Source: JABDJZ01 sp047619685 | Lineage (GTDB): Bacteria; Bacteroidota; Rhodothermia; Rhodothermales; UBA10348 | Length of the DNA: 64,000 nt | Assembly (NCBI GenBank): GCA_047619685.1 | Contig: JBLHLC010000019.1 | Coordinates: 1 to 64,000, forward strand | Direction: 5' to 3' | Shown: piece after piece, positions 49,227-58,584 of the stretch | Layout of the letters: the number at the start of each line of letters is the position of its first letter | How positions within the stretch are numbered: position 1 is the first letter of the stretch | Notes under the pieces: generated by a model | What the model saw: only the letters and a program-made list of their open reading frames with translations | Databases searched by the model: none | What the model was told of the DNA's origin: nothing | Position numbers and translations under genes: made by a program

Positions 49227-50747
49227 ATGCTGGACCGCCGGACATTCCTTCGTCAGATTCTTGCCGCGGGCGCGGTCAGCGCACTACCGGGAGGTTTGGC
49301 CTGCCAAAGTGCTGCTGCCAAGCGGCCCAATTTCATGGTCTTCCTGGCCGACGATCTGGGCTTCGGGGACCTCCGTTCCTACGGCAACCGCATTATTCAG
49401 ACGCCGCGTTTGGATGCCTTTGCGTCGCAGGGCATGCGGTTCACGGATTTCCACTCGGGCGGGACCGTGTGCTCGCCCTCGCGCGCTGCACTCCTCACTG
49501 GCCGCAACCCCTATCGGTCAGGGTTTTATTACATCGCCGGATCCGGGATGCATCTTCAGCAGGGCGAGGTCACGATTGCTTCTCTCCTTCGAGAGAGCGG
49601 GTATGACACGTGCTTCGTTGGGAAGTGGCATCTGAGTCGCTTTGACAGGACCAACGCGGTCGCGCCGACCCCGGGGGACCATGGATTTGACCACTGGTTT
49701 GCCACGGCTGTCAATGCATTCGAGGGCCCTGAGAATCCGCAGAAGTTCTATCGAAATGGCGAGGCCGTGGGCGAGGTGTCTGGCTGGTATTGTGACGTCA
49801 TTGTCCAGGAAGCACTGGACTGGCTTCAAAACCGTCCCAATCCCGAGCGGCCGTTCTTTCTGGAAGTGTGCAGTCACGAACCACACACGCCAGTAGAGCC
49901 GCCGGAGTCCTTCGCCGCCCGATATGCGAACCCGGCCGTGGACTCCCTGGAGGAATCTGCACTGTACGGCCAGGTGGTTCGCCCGCCGGGAATCGACGGC
50001 AACAAACGGTACTACTACGGCACCGTGGAACAGCTGGATCGGGCCTTCGGAAATCTCATGGATGGAATGGATGCAGCGGGTCTTACCGACGAAACCCTCT
50101 CCATCTTTACCAGCGACAACGGGCCAGAGTCACCAGTGAATTTCGAGGAATCACGCGGGGAGTGGACGGACCCTCTACGAGACCGCTCATTCGGAACGCC
50201 AGGAATCTGGCGCGGGATGAAACGGTATCCCTACGAAGGAGGCCACCGCGTGCCGGGCATCGCGCGTTGGCCGGGCCGAGTCCAGGCAGGCACAGTAAGT
50301 GACGCGTTGATCAATGGCACCGACTTCCTTCCTACCCTTGCCGAGTTGGCGGGCGTCCCCATTCCGACGGACCGGGCCATAGACGGAATTAGCTTTGTGC
50401 CGGCCCTGAATGGGAGACCCCTCCATCGGGACCGGCCGGTCTTCTGGTTTTTTCCTGCACACGAGGACACCTATTACCTCATGCCCCACGTCGCCATGAG
50501 GAGTGCTGGCTGGACGCTTCTTGGGTGGCTCAATCCCAAGGATCCCGACGCCCTGATAATGGACTGGCTCAAAGAGGAGAGTCTTGGGCGGTTCGCTCTT
50601 TACGACCTGGATTCGGATCCCGAGCAGCGGAACGACCTGCTTCTTGCCCAACCCGAGCGTGCCGAAGTCATGATCGGCGAGATGCGGGCGTTCTGGGCCG
50701 AAATCCAGCTGGATAGCCCCCGATGGGAAGAGTGGCGGATGAAATAG
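49227..50747 (+). CDS. exported arylsulfatase-type sulfatase
   Basis: This is a 506-residue enzyme. The N-terminus MLDRRTFLRQILAAGAVSAL, with R-R-T-F-L, is a Tat-type signal; a Cys at GLACQS could make it a lipoprotein. The sulfatase signature CSPSRAALLTGRNPYR is present, whose Cys is converted to formylglycine, along with VFLADDLGFGDLRSYG (metal Asp), KWHLSRFDRTNAVAPTPGDH and FTSDNGPESP. It probably desulfates polysaccharides or aryl sulfates in the periplasm. No anaerobic-type maturase is adjacent. The C-terminal part resembles the usual sulfatase tail (NDLLLAQPERAEVMI). Confidence 0.93.
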   Translation: MLDRRTFLRQILAAGAVSALPGGLACQSAAAKRPNFMVFLADDLGFGDLRSYGNRIIQTPRLDAFASQGMRFTDFHSGGTVCSPSRAALLTGRNPYRSGFYYIAGSGMHLQQGEVTIASLLRESGYDTCFVGKWHLSRFDRTNAVAPTPGDHGFDHWFATAVNAFEGPENPQKFYRNGEAVGEVSGWYCDVIVQEALDWLQNRPNPERPFFLEVCSHEPHTPVEPPESFAARYANPAVDSLEESALYGQVVRPPGIDGNKRYYYGTVEQLDRAFGNLMDGMDAAGLTDETLSIFTSDNGPESPVNFEESRGEWTDPLRDRSFGTPGIWRGMKRYPYEGGHRVPGIARWPGRVQAGTVSDALINGTDFLPTLAELAGVPIPTDRAIDGISFVPALNGRPLHRDRPVFWFFPAHEDTYYLMPHVAMRSAGWTLLGWLNPKDPDALIMDWLKEESLGRFALYDLDSDPEQRNDLLLAQPERAEVMIGEMRAFWAEIQLDSPRWEEWRMK

Positions 50748-50949
50748 GGGCCCGCCGGGGAGCCGACGGACCGGCCCTTTGCCGTGGCGGCAACCGCCCA
50801 CGCCAGTTGACTACCCGGTCACCGGACCCATCGCGCCGTTCACCGACGCAGAGCGCCCGTTCAGCCCCTGAAAGTAACACGGTTTGTGCCGGGCCGTACC
50901 CGCCCTAAAGAAACAATCCAGACACACAAACACCTTTAGGAACGGTCCC

Positions 50950-51384
50950 ATGCGAGTCACAAACAGCATTCAGCGAGCCCTCGGCCTTGCACTATTTATC
51001 GGCCTTGTCGGAACGACAGCGGTCTCCGCCCAATCAACGTACGAGACCAAGAGCCAGGACTGGTGGGACGGGCTTCAGGAGCAACTCAGTGAGTCTGTTA
51101 GCTCGGATATCGCCCAAGTCCGGCAGGATGCCGTGCGTCAAGTGATCTTCTTCGCCGAGAACTATGACAATTTCGTCAACTTCGATGACGCGGCCTACGA
51201 GATCATGGGTCGATTCGAGACGTCAGAGGACATCGGCGAACGTCTGATGGCCTTGGCTGCGCTGAACGCAATCGGCGAAGACGGCACCCTGGGGCGGCTT
51301 GCACGGGTTGCGTCGGCTGAGAAGTCCGATCGGGTGAGGGCAGTGACTGCAGCGGTTCTCAGTGCCCACGCGGCATCGCTTTAG
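50950..51384 (+). CDS. exported protein with HEAT-like helices
   Basis: This is a 144-residue protein from ATG 50950 with signal peptide MRVTNSIQRALGLALFIGLV...SA. The mature part is all-helical: DIAQVRQDAVRQVIFFAENY and ERLMALAALNAIGEDGTLGR followed by RVRAVTAAVLSAHAASL, resembling two or three HEAT-type alpha hairpins. The function is unknown. It lies 202 bp after the sulfatase and 98 bp before rpsU, on the same strand. Related short exported HEAT-like proteins occur in Rhodothermales-type genomes, though I cannot name a family. Confidence 0.7.
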   Translation: MRVTNSIQRALGLALFIGLVGTTAVSAQSTYETKSQDWWDGLQEQLSESVSSDIAQVRQDAVRQVIFFAENYDNFVNFDDAAYEIMGRFETSEDIGERLMALAALNAIGEDGTLGRLARVASAEKSDRVRAVTAAVLSAHAASL

Positions 51385-51482
51385 CCTAGGGGGACGGGTA
51401 CTGGCGTTAGGGGCGTCTTGACAGAGGTGGGAAATCAGCCTACCTTAAAAGGCTACACCAATCTCTTTCCGGTTCAGAATAC

Positions 51483-51677
51483 GTGTCCCTAGGAATTAAA
51501 GTTCGAGACAACGAGTCCATCGACCGTGCGCTGCGCCGCTTCAAGCGTGCTGTGAACCGCAGCCGCACACTTCGCATCTTCCGTGAGAACATGGCCTTCG
51601 TAAAGCCTTCGGAAACGAAGCGGCTCGACAAGGAAAAAGCCACGCGGAACGCGCGCAAGCACAACCGATACTACTAG
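51483..51677 (+). CDS. rpsU: ribosomal protein S21
   Basis: This is a 64-residue S21 from GTG 51483: MSLGIKVRDNESIDRALRRF, then KRAVNRSRTLRIFRENMAFV, KPSETKRLDKEKATRNARKH. It is the basic C-terminal-rich protein of the 30S subunit near the anti-Shine-Dalgarno region. The length and K/R-rich tail are typical. A strong terminator follows within 45 bp. Confidence 0.95.
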   Translation: MSLGIKVRDNESIDRALRRFKRAVNRSRTLRIFRENMAFVKPSETKRLDKEKATRNARKHNRYY

Positions 51678-51719
51678 ACCGATTCAGGGTCTTGGGACCC
51701 GGTCTTAGAGTTTCAGGAG

Positions 51720-51754
51720 AAAGGGGTGCCACCGCTGGTGACACCCCTTTCTTT
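51720..51754 (+). terminator. rho-independent terminator after rpsU
   Basis: AAAGGGGTGCCACC pairs with GGTGACACCCCTTT across GCT (one mismatch), with T-rich sequence after it (TTTCTTTATT). On the minus strand the same stem could stop transcription of the E1-E2 gene that ends 13 bp away, since the A-rich flank gives a T tract there. Confidence 0.85.
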
Positions 51755-51766
51755 ATTGCCTTCGGA

Positions 51767-54700
51767 TCAGATGCCTAGCGCAAGCGCCACGATGGCGTCC
51801 TGCTCGTACTGGTGGATGTTGCCACTACCCGTAGCCGGACTCGCTGAGGCGGGCCGTCCGGCGTACGTCACGCGTTGGGCCATATCGCCCCGCACGTCCG
51901 AGAGGATGTCATCAATCCGGTACCGGAGGTGCTCCCAAGCACCCATGTTGGCTGACTCCTCCTGGAGCCACACGACGCTGGCGCTCGGCGAGAACCGCTT
52001 CAACTCTGCGGCAATGGCTTTCTTGTCGAGTGGGTAGAGTTGCTCAACGCGAACCAGGGCCACTGTGCCGGCAATGGATGGCTCTTCTTCAAGCTTCCGA
52101 AGCGCGTCGTAGTAAACTTTGCCGCTACAAAACACAATGCGTTGAACGGCCGAGTCATCCTCTACCGAGGCAGGAATGACTTCCTGAAACCGCCCGTCGG
52201 TGAATTCGGAAGGATCAGAAACAGCGAGCGGATGCCGCAAGAGACTCTTGGGTGACATGATGACCAACGGACGTTTGATTTCGCCGTGGATCTGACGCCG
52301 GAAGGCGTGGAACACGTTTGCAGGCGTGGAGATGTTGCAAACGCTCATATTGCCTTCTGCACAGAGCTGAAGGAAACGCTCCAACCGCGCGGAAGAGTGT
52401 TCTGGCCCCTGTCCCTCGTACCCGTGAGGAAGCAAGAGAACCAGGGAACTGGCCTGTCCCCATTTCTCACCGGCCGCGGCCAGGAACTGGTCAAAGATGA
52501 TTTGCGCGCCATTGGCAAAATCACCGAATTGGGCCTCCCAAATCACCAGTGCGTCAGGCGAGGCGACGGAATACCCATACTCAAACCCCGTGACCGCGTA
52601 CTCGGAGAGCAGGCTGTCATAGATGTACAGGCGGCCCTGGTTGGGTGACACGTGGTTGAGCGGGATGAACTCGTCCGAGGTTTCCTGATCGTACACAACG
52701 GCGTGGCGATGCGAAAACGTGCCTCTTCGGGAGTCTTGTCCGCTGAGCCTGACACGCGTGCCCTCCACCAGGAGAGTTCCGAAGGCCAAGGCCTCTGCCA
52801 GCCCCCAGTCCACCTTCCGATCGGCGGTGTAGTGCGTTTCGCGCCGCTTGAACTGACTGAGGAGCTTCCTGTGAACGTTGAACCCTTCGGGGAACCGCGT
52901 CAGCGCAGCGATAACCTCGTCGATGTTTTCCTGGGAGGCGCCTGTCTCGACGTAGACAACGCCTTCCTTGTCCGGCCGCGCGAGCGGGTTGTCCGGCCTC
53001 GGTACGACCTCATCCGCAACCTCCTTGGTGATCGAGAAGGCCTCCTGAAGCCGGTTGCGGAAGTCCTCGAAGAGCTGCTCAGCCTGTTCAGGCGTCATGT
53101 CGCCACGGCGCAACAACAGCTCCGTATAGAGCTTTCGCACCGACCGCTTCTGCTCGATTTTTTTGTATAACAGCGGCTGGGTATACGAGGGCTCGTCCCC
53201 TTCGTTATGCCCGCGGACCCGGTAGCAAAGAAGGTCGATGACCACGTCCTTGTTGAACACCTGCCTGAAATCCAGCGCAAGCCTCGAGACCCGCACGCAG
53301 GCCTCAGGATCATCCCCGTTCACATGGAAAATTGGGGCCTGGATCATGCGCGCAATGTCAGTCGCGTAGGTAGAACTGCGAGCAGACTCTGGTCCGGTCG
53401 TGAACCCGATTTGATTGTTGATCACAAGGTGAACGGTGCCACCAGTTTCATAACCCGGCAACTGGCTCAGGTTCAGCGTCTCGCTGACCACGCCCTGCCC
53501 GGCAAACGCCGCATCGCCGTGAATCAGAATGGGGATGACCGTGTCGTGATAGTCGCGCCGTTCCTGCTCCGGCCGGGAGTCACGGATGCTCTCCTGTTTG
53601 GCCCGAGCCATGCCCTCAACAACCGGATTGACCGCTTCCAGATGGCTGGGATTTGAGGCTAGTGTCACCTTGACCGTGTTGCCTGAACTGGCCGTGTGCA
53701 CACCGCGTGCGCCAAGGTGGTACTTCACATCGCCCGAACCCTGTGTGGTGTTGAGATCGATGTTGCCCTCAAATTCGGAGAAAATGACCTGGTAGGGCTT
53801 GTTGAGGATGTTGGCCAGAACGTTGAGACGGCCCCGATGCGCCATCCCGATGACAACCTCCAGTACTTCCTGGTTGGCGGCATCCGAGAGGATCATGTCC
53901 AGCATCGGAATCACGGTCTCTGATCCCTCCAGGCTGAACCGCTTATGGCCGATGTACTTGGTATGCAGGAAGTTTTCGAACACCTCGGCAGCGTTGAGTT
54001 TGTCCAGCATCCGGAGTTTTGCGCTCTCAGAGATGGGCTCAACACCCCGCACGGGTTCGAGGCGCTCGACCAACCAACGTTTTTCGCCCGGGTCAGAGAT
54101 GTGCATGAACTCGATGCCCACCTTTCGGGTGTACGTCTGACGCAGGATATCGAGTATTTCCCTGAGGGGAAGTACATCGCTCCCTGCCAGATCGCCGGTG
54201 ACAAACTTCCGGTCCAGGTCCCAAATCGTAAGGCCGTACTCCTTGGGATCCAGTTCGGGATGGTATTCCCAGTTGTATCCAAGCGGATTGACATCTGCCT
54301 GGAGATGGCCGCGCACCCGGTAGGCCCGAATAAGCTGCAGGACGCGGGCCTGCTTGCGGACCATGTCCATCCCGTCACTCTCATGCCCGCCCACCTGGGG
54401 CGTGGAATCGGTGGCGAGAACGTATGGTTGATAGGGAATTTCCAGGCTTGCGAAAACCCCTTCGTAGAACCCATGGTGCCCTACCAGTAGCTCTCCCACA
54501 AACTTGAGGAATGCCCCGGATTCAGCACCCTGGATAACCCGGTGATCGTAGGTCGAGGTAATGGTCATTACCTGCGAGATTCCGGTCCGCGCGATTACAT
54601 CCGGAGGGAAAGCGTGGTATTCCGTCGGATAGCCGATGGACCCGACTCCAACAATCAGTCCCTGCCCCTCCATGAGCCTCGGAACAGAGAGGCCGGTGCC

Positions 54701-55420
54701 GATCATCCCGGGATTGGTGAGCGTGGCCGAAGTGCCCGCGAAGTCGGCCACGTCAATCTTGTTGTCCCGTGCGCGCCGAACAAGGTCGTTGTACCGACCC
54801 AGGAATTCGCGGAATGTGAGTGTGTCGGCGCCCTTGATGTTCGGGACCATCAGTGTGCGCTTCCCGCGCTTCTCCACATCGATGGCCAGGCCCAGGTTCA
54901 CGGCGCCGGGGGAGACATGCTCCAGTGTTCCGTTGGTCTTCCGGAACGCGGTGTTCATGTTGGGAAATTGAGCAATTCCCAGGACAATCGCGTGCGCAAT
55001 CAAGTGCGTGTAGGAAACCTTGTTTCCGCCTACGTCTCGTTGATGTGCGTTGATCAGCGTCCGGTTTTCAGCCAGCAGCTTGACCGGGATGGAACGGACT
55101 GAGGTTGCCGTCGGGACAAGGAGACTGGCCTCCATGTTCTCCACGATACGCGCAGAGGGTCCGCGGATAACGGAGACTGTGGTGCCGTCATCCGGTGGCG
55201 CCGCGCCATCTCCAGACGGGATGGCGGTAGCGGCTGGAGTGGGTGCGACCAGAACTGCGGCGGCAGGGCTGGCAGCCACGGTCTCAGGGGCAACAAACTC
55301 TACGCCCGGGTCATAGCCCGCAAAGAAATCACGCCAGCTCTCACTGACGCTGTCGGGTTCTTCCAGATACTGCCGGTACAGATCTTCGATGTAACCGGTA
55401 TTGAATCCGAGATTGCTCAC
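51767..55420 (-). CDS. fused 2-oxoglutarate dehydrogenase E1 with E2 catalytic domain (KGD type)
   Basis: This is a 1217-residue enzyme. Residues 1-~45 are the E1o N-terminal helix (NTGYIEDLYRQYLEEPDSVS); ~50-110 is a Pro/Ala linker; ~110-345 is a 2-oxoacid dehydrogenase E2 catalytic (acyltransferase) domain with TSTYDHRVIQGAESGAFLKF (the catalytic His); then the E1o TPP domain with HGDAAFAGQGVVSETLNLSQ and HLVINNQIGFTTGPESARSS, and the transketolase-type C-terminus. There is no lipoyl domain. It matches the mycobacterial KGD/multifunctional 2-oxoglutarate enzyme, which can support dehydrogenase activity with lipoyl E2 partners. The korA-korB pair 16-20 kb away gives a second route to succinyl-CoA. 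Confidence 0.93.
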   Translation of the reverse strand: MSNLGFNTGYIEDLYRQYLEEPDSVSESWRDFFAGYDPGVEFVAPETVAASPAAAVLVAPTPAATAIPSGDGAAPPDDGTTVSVIRGPSARIVENMEASLLVPTATSVRSIPVKLLAENRTLINAHQRDVGGNKVSYTHLIAHAIVLGIAQFPNMNTAFRKTNGTLEHVSPGAVNLGLAIDVEKRGKRTLMVPNIKGADTLTFREFLGRYNDLVRRARDNKIDVADFAGTSATLTNPGMIGTGLSVPRLMEGQGLIVGVGSIGYPTEYHAFPPDVIARTGISQVMTITSTYDHRVIQGAESGAFLKFVGELLVGHHGFYEGVFASLEIPYQPYVLATDSTPQVGGHESDGMDMVRKQARVLQLIRAYRVRGHLQADVNPLGYNWEYHPELDPKEYGLTIWDLDRKFVTGDLAGSDVLPLREILDILRQTYTRKVGIEFMHISDPGEKRWLVERLEPVRGVEPISESAKLRMLDKLNAAEVFENFLHTKYIGHKRFSLEGSETVIPMLDMILSDAANQEVLEVVIGMAHRGRLNVLANILNKPYQVIFSEFEGNIDLNTTQGSGDVKYHLGARGVHTASSGNTVKVTLASNPSHLEAVNPVVEGMARAKQESIRDSRPEQERRDYHDTVIPILIHGDAAFAGQGVVSETLNLSQLPGYETGGTVHLVINNQIGFTTGPESARSSTYATDIARMIQAPIFHVNGDDPEACVRVSRLALDFRQVFNKDVVIDLLCYRVRGHNEGDEPSYTQPLLYKKIEQKRSVRKLYTELLLRRGDMTPEQAEQLFEDFRNRLQEAFSITKEVADEVVPRPDNPLARPDKEGVVYVETGASQENIDEVIAALTRFPEGFNVHRKLLSQFKRRETHYTADRKVDWGLAEALAFGTLLVEGTRVRLSGQDSRRGTFSHRHAVVYDQETSDEFIPLNHVSPNQGRLYIYDSLLSEYAVTGFEYGYSVASPDALVIWEAQFGDFANGAQIIFDQFLAAAGEKWGQASSLVLLLPHGYEGQGPEHSSARLERFLQLCAEGNMSVCNISTPANVFHAFRRQIHGEIKRPLVIMSPKSLLRHPLAVSDPSEFTDGRFQEVIPASVEDDSAVQRIVFCSGKVYYDALRKLEEEPSIAGTVALVRVEQLYPLDKKAIAAELKRFSPSASVVWLQEESANMGAWEHLRYRIDDILSDVRGDMAQRVTYAGRPASASPATGSGNIHQYEQDAIVALALGI

Positions 55421-55547
55421 TTGGAGGAAGCTTTATTGGGCTGACGGCGGCGCGTCGGCATGTGGGGAAGAAGTCCTCATGTGGGGTGAGGATGGCTCCT
55501 TCGATGCGATCGGTTTACGAAGCGGTATTCTGATTGATTCCCGGTGG

Positions 55548-56552
55548 TCAGAGCCAGCCTGCACCCTTGTACCAATCCACCGCATCTGCGAAACCTTCAA
55601 CGAGCGGAACGCCGGCGGTGTAGCCAAAACCGAGTCGTGCCCTATCGGAACTACACATAATGCATGCGTCTCTGATCTCCAGGGCCTTCTCGCGATTGAG
55701 GGGCGGGTAGGTGCCGAACAATCGCCCGGCAGCCTGAACCACCGCGCCGACGGGGACAATCAGTGATTCCGGGATGCGAAGCGTGAATACCCTTCTATTC
55801 AGGGCTCGGGCTGCTGCGTCCTTTACCTGGGCCCACGAGTAGGCGGGATCGGCGCCCAGAAAGTAGGTATTCCCGACCGTGGCAGGGCTCTCTGCGGCGT
55901 CGATCATCCCACGCACAAGGTCGGTAACGTGCACGAGACTCAGGGCCGGGCCAGTCGACCCCCCCACCACAGGGAAAACGCCCCGAGAGGCCCCCTTGAA
56001 AATGGTGAAGATGTCGGCATCGCGGGGGCCGTACACGGCGGGAGGGCGGACGACGGTGATGGGAACCAGCGTGCGAAACGCCTGAATCTTGTCCTCCATC
56101 ACCGCCTTGCTGCGACCGTACATGGAGACCGGCCGAAGGGGAGTGTTCTCTGTGGCAACCTTGTCGGCCGCGGCTCCCACGGCTGCCAGGCTGCTTACAA
56201 TCTGCACCCGGGGCGCAGGCGAAAGCGAGGATGCCGCCTGAAGCAGGTTCAGTGTTCCCTGGACGTTGGCGTCCTCGAACTCCTCCCAGGATCTGGCCCG
56301 TGTGCGGCCAGCCACGTGATAGACCGTCGAGCAGCCCGTCATCGCGGCGGCCAGATCATCGACAGATCCAAGGTCTGCACGAACGGCCTGGTGCGGAATC
56401 CCGGACAGCCACCCTGGCTTGGACCGAATCAGACAACGAACGTCGTCATAACCACGGGCGTGGAGGGCTTCGACCAGGTGGCTGCCGACAAATCCGGTTC
56501 CACCCGTCACGAGGACGGGCTGGTCAGTTTTTGGCGTCGAGGCGGATGACAT
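55548..56552 (-). CDS. NAD(P)-dependent extended SDR/epimerase
   Basis: This is a 334-residue protein from ATG 56552 (MSSASTPKTDQPVLVTGGTG); its start lies 29 bp inside the end of rlmD. The Rossmann motif is VLVTGGTGFVGSHLVEAL (TGxxGxxG) and the catalytic Tyr-Lys pair is in SMYGRSKAVMEDKIQ, with PITVVRPPAVYGPRDADIF. The family spans dihydroflavonol reductase-like and sugar epimerase enzymes. No sugar-biosynthesis cluster is adjacent, so the substrate is open. The AT composition and frame are ordinary. Confidence 0.9.
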   Translation of the reverse strand: MSSASTPKTDQPVLVTGGTGFVGSHLVEALHARGYDDVRCLIRSKPGWLSGIPHQAVRADLGSVDDLAAAMTGCSTVYHVAGRTRARSWEEFEDANVQGTLNLLQAASSLSPAPRVQIVSSLAAVGAAADKVATENTPLRPVSMYGRSKAVMEDKIQAFRTLVPITVVRPPAVYGPRDADIFTIFKGASRGVFPVVGGSTGPALSLVHVTDLVRGMIDAAESPATVGNTYFLGADPAYSWAQVKDAAARALNRRVFTLRIPESLIVPVGAVVQAAGRLFGTYPPLNREKALEIRDACIMCSSDRARLGFGYTAGVPLVEGFADAVDWYKGAGWL

Positions 56553-57924
56553 TCTCCACGTGGTGGGTGTGTGGGAAGAGATCAACCGGCTGTGACCACG
56601 CCGCCTGGTATGCGTCGCCCAAAGCCTTCATGTCGATCGCCTGGGTTCGAGGATTGCAACTGACGTAGATCAGCCGTTGCGGCCGGACAGCCGCAATTTG
56701 CTTGACGACCCTGGGGTGTATCCCGGCGCGCGGAGGATCAACGATCATCACGTCAGGCTTTCCGTGTTTCGCAACGAACTCTGGCGTCAACAGCTTGAGC
56801 ATGTCTCCGGCTACGAAGCTCACATTCTCAATGCCGTTGGCCTTTGCATTGGCACGCGCGTTCACCACGGCCTCTTCCACAAGTTCAACGCCAACCACGT
56901 GCTTCACGTGTGGCGCCACAAACAGGCTTATGGTCCCGGCTCCACAGTAGAGATCGTAGACCAGATCATCCTTCGTGAAGCCAGCGGCGTCGCGGGCAAC
57001 TTCGTAAAGCTTTGCCGCGGCCTTTGTGTTGGTCTGGAAAAAGGCGTTTGGCGCAATCTGAAACGTCAGATCCCCGATGCGGTCGGTATAGTGGCCCGGG
57101 CCGTAGATGGTGTGTATGGCCTCACCGAACGCGGTCTGGGCCACGCCTTCGTTGACGGCATTCACGAAGGTGCTGATCTCGGGAAACTCTGCCTTCAGAA
57201 AGGTGGCCATCTCAGCCATCCGCTCTTCGTCGTAACGGTTAGTCACGAGGTTGACCAGGAGGTCGGAGGTGTTTCCGGCCTGGCGGATGACAAGGTGGCG
57301 AAGGTACCCGACATGATTTCGGATGTGCCAGGGCTTCCAGCCGCGCTCGAGGACGAATGCACGGACGCCGTTGACGATGCGGGCACTGAGGCCAGATTGG
57401 AGGTGGCACTCCTCCAAATCAATCACCTTGTTGAAGTATCCCGGCGCGTGAAGTCCCAGGGCGAAGCGTAAATCGAACCTCTCGCCCGAGTCAATCTCCT
57501 TTTTGGTGAGCCAGCGCTCGGCGCTGAAGGAGAACTCCATCTTGTTGCGGTACTCGTAGATGTCGTCCGCGCCGATAGGAGTGCGCACCTCAATGTCGGA
57601 AAACCCACCCTCATGCTGGAGGGCCTCTTCCACACTCTGGCGTTTGGCCTCAAGCTGCGCTTCGTAGGAGACATGTTGCCACTTGCAACCACCGCAGGCC
57701 CCAAAATAGCGGCAACGGGGTTCGGTTCGAAGTTCGCTGGGCTCCAGGATCTCGTCGATGCGAGCCTCGCCAAAAGACTTCCGCTTGCGAACGAGCGTGG
57801 CTTTTACCCTGTCTCCGGGAACGCCGCCGGGGACGAACACCACGTACCCGTCCAGACGGCACAGCGACTTGCCGCGATCCGCAAACTTCTGGATGGAGAG
57901 CTCCAGTTGGTCTCCTTTCTTCAT
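56524..57924 (-). CDS. 23S rRNA (uracil-5)-methyltransferase, RlmD/RumA type
   Basis: This is a 466-residue protein from ATG 57924 (MKKGDQLELSIQKFADRGKS); 121 upstream codons of open frame are the reverse of the CNB gene. It starts with a TRAM domain, followed by the [4Fe-4S] motif CRYFGACGGCKWQHVSY, a further Cys near DLEECHLQSG, then the SAM domain with VYDLYCGAGTISLFVAPHVK, MIVDPPRAGIHPRVV and SCNPRTQAIDMKALG (catalytic Cys). RlmD modifies U1939 in E. coli, while RlmCD/TrmA-like proteins act elsewhere, so I give no symbol. It is co-oriented with the CNB gene 46 bp upstream. Confidence 0.93.
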   Translation of the reverse strand: MKKGDQLELSIQKFADRGKSLCRLDGYVVFVPGGVPGDRVKATLVRKRKSFGEARIDEILEPSELRTEPRCRYFGACGGCKWQHVSYEAQLEAKRQSVEEALQHEGGFSDIEVRTPIGADDIYEYRNKMEFSFSAERWLTKKEIDSGERFDLRFALGLHAPGYFNKVIDLEECHLQSGLSARIVNGVRAFVLERGWKPWHIRNHVGYLRHLVIRQAGNTSDLLVNLVTNRYDEERMAEMATFLKAEFPEISTFVNAVNEGVAQTAFGEAIHTIYGPGHYTDRIGDLTFQIAPNAFFQTNTKAAAKLYEVARDAAGFTKDDLVYDLYCGAGTISLFVAPHVKHVVGVELVEEAVVNARANAKANGIENVSFVAGDMLKLLTPEFVAKHGKPDVMIVDPPRAGIHPRVVKQIAAVRPQRLIYVSCNPRTQAIDMKALGDAYQAAWSQPVDLFPHTHHVENVIRLDAKN

Positions 57925-57970
57925 GGGCTTACACAGCGGACAAGAGGTCCCGCGATCACTGAGTGTTGAG

Positions 57971-58582
57971 TTACCAGCCCGGGGGCGGGTCGGAATGAGT
58001 TGCGGCGTTTTGTGCCGCAGTGCCGAGGCATCGCGCAGCCTCCATTGGGCCATTCTGTTCGCGAAGAAGGCGTCGTATTTCGGTAAGCCGCTGAGCAAAA
58101 TGTCGGGCCAGCAGGGTTGCCAGCGCGGCGCCGGTCTTGGGATGCCTGCGCTGAAGCGTTCGGAATTCCGGGCTGAACAGTCCGAGGACCTCCGTCCCAA
58201 CGCTGGCTTGAGCGCTCTCGGTCCGCTTGATAATGCCGCCGCCCAAAAGGCAGGTCGCACCCAGGATTTCCCCCTGACCGACCTCACGGAATTCCGTGGA
58301 TTGGCCTGAGGCGTCGTCTATCAGGAGGCGAATGCTGCCGGAAACCACAATGTAGAGGCCTATGCCCGGGTCCCCCTCGTAATAGAGGAATTCGTCCTTC
58401 CGGTAGGAGCGCTCGTGAAAGGCTTCCGCCAGTTCCACCAGCATCCCTCTGGGTAATGGACCAAACAAGGGGACGCCGTCCAAATAGTCTGCCAGCACTT
58501 TCATGCGGGCATCTTCCTCCTGACGGAAGATCCGCTTGCCGGTTTTGCGGACGGTGGCCAGTACGGTTGATCCGATTGACAT
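57971..58582 (-). CDS. cyclic-nucleotide-binding-domain protein without HTH
   Basis: This is a 203-residue product from ATG 58582 (MSIGSTVLATVRKTGKRIFR). Residues ~35-150 form a CNB/CAP_ED domain: VPLFGPLPRGMLVELAEAFH, EFLYYEGDPGIGLYIVVSGS and GQGEILGATCLLGGGIIKRT. The phosphate-binding cassette R-x-A-S/T is partly replaced (GGIIKRTESAQAS), so nucleotide binding is uncertain. No DNA-binding helix follows; instead a helical tail (TGAALATLLARHFAQRLTEI) as in bacterial cNMP-binding regulators acting on membrane proteins. It starts 2 bp after the Omp85 gene's stop. Confidence 0.88.
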   Translation of the reverse strand: MSIGSTVLATVRKTGKRIFRQEEDARMKVLADYLDGVPLFGPLPRGMLVELAEAFHERSYRKDEFLYYEGDPGIGLYIVVSGSIRLLIDDASGQSTEFREVGQGEILGATCLLGGGIIKRTESAQASVGTEVLGLFSPEFRTLQRRHPKTGAALATLLARHFAQRLTEIRRLLREQNGPMEAARCLGTAAQNAATHSDPPPGW

Positions 58583-58584
58583 GG

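Noticed and set aside
57925..58287. 121-codon extension of the rRNA methyltransferase
   Set aside because: It overlaps the CNB gene in another phase, lacks any TRAM or Fe-S homology and is rich in unrelated residues.
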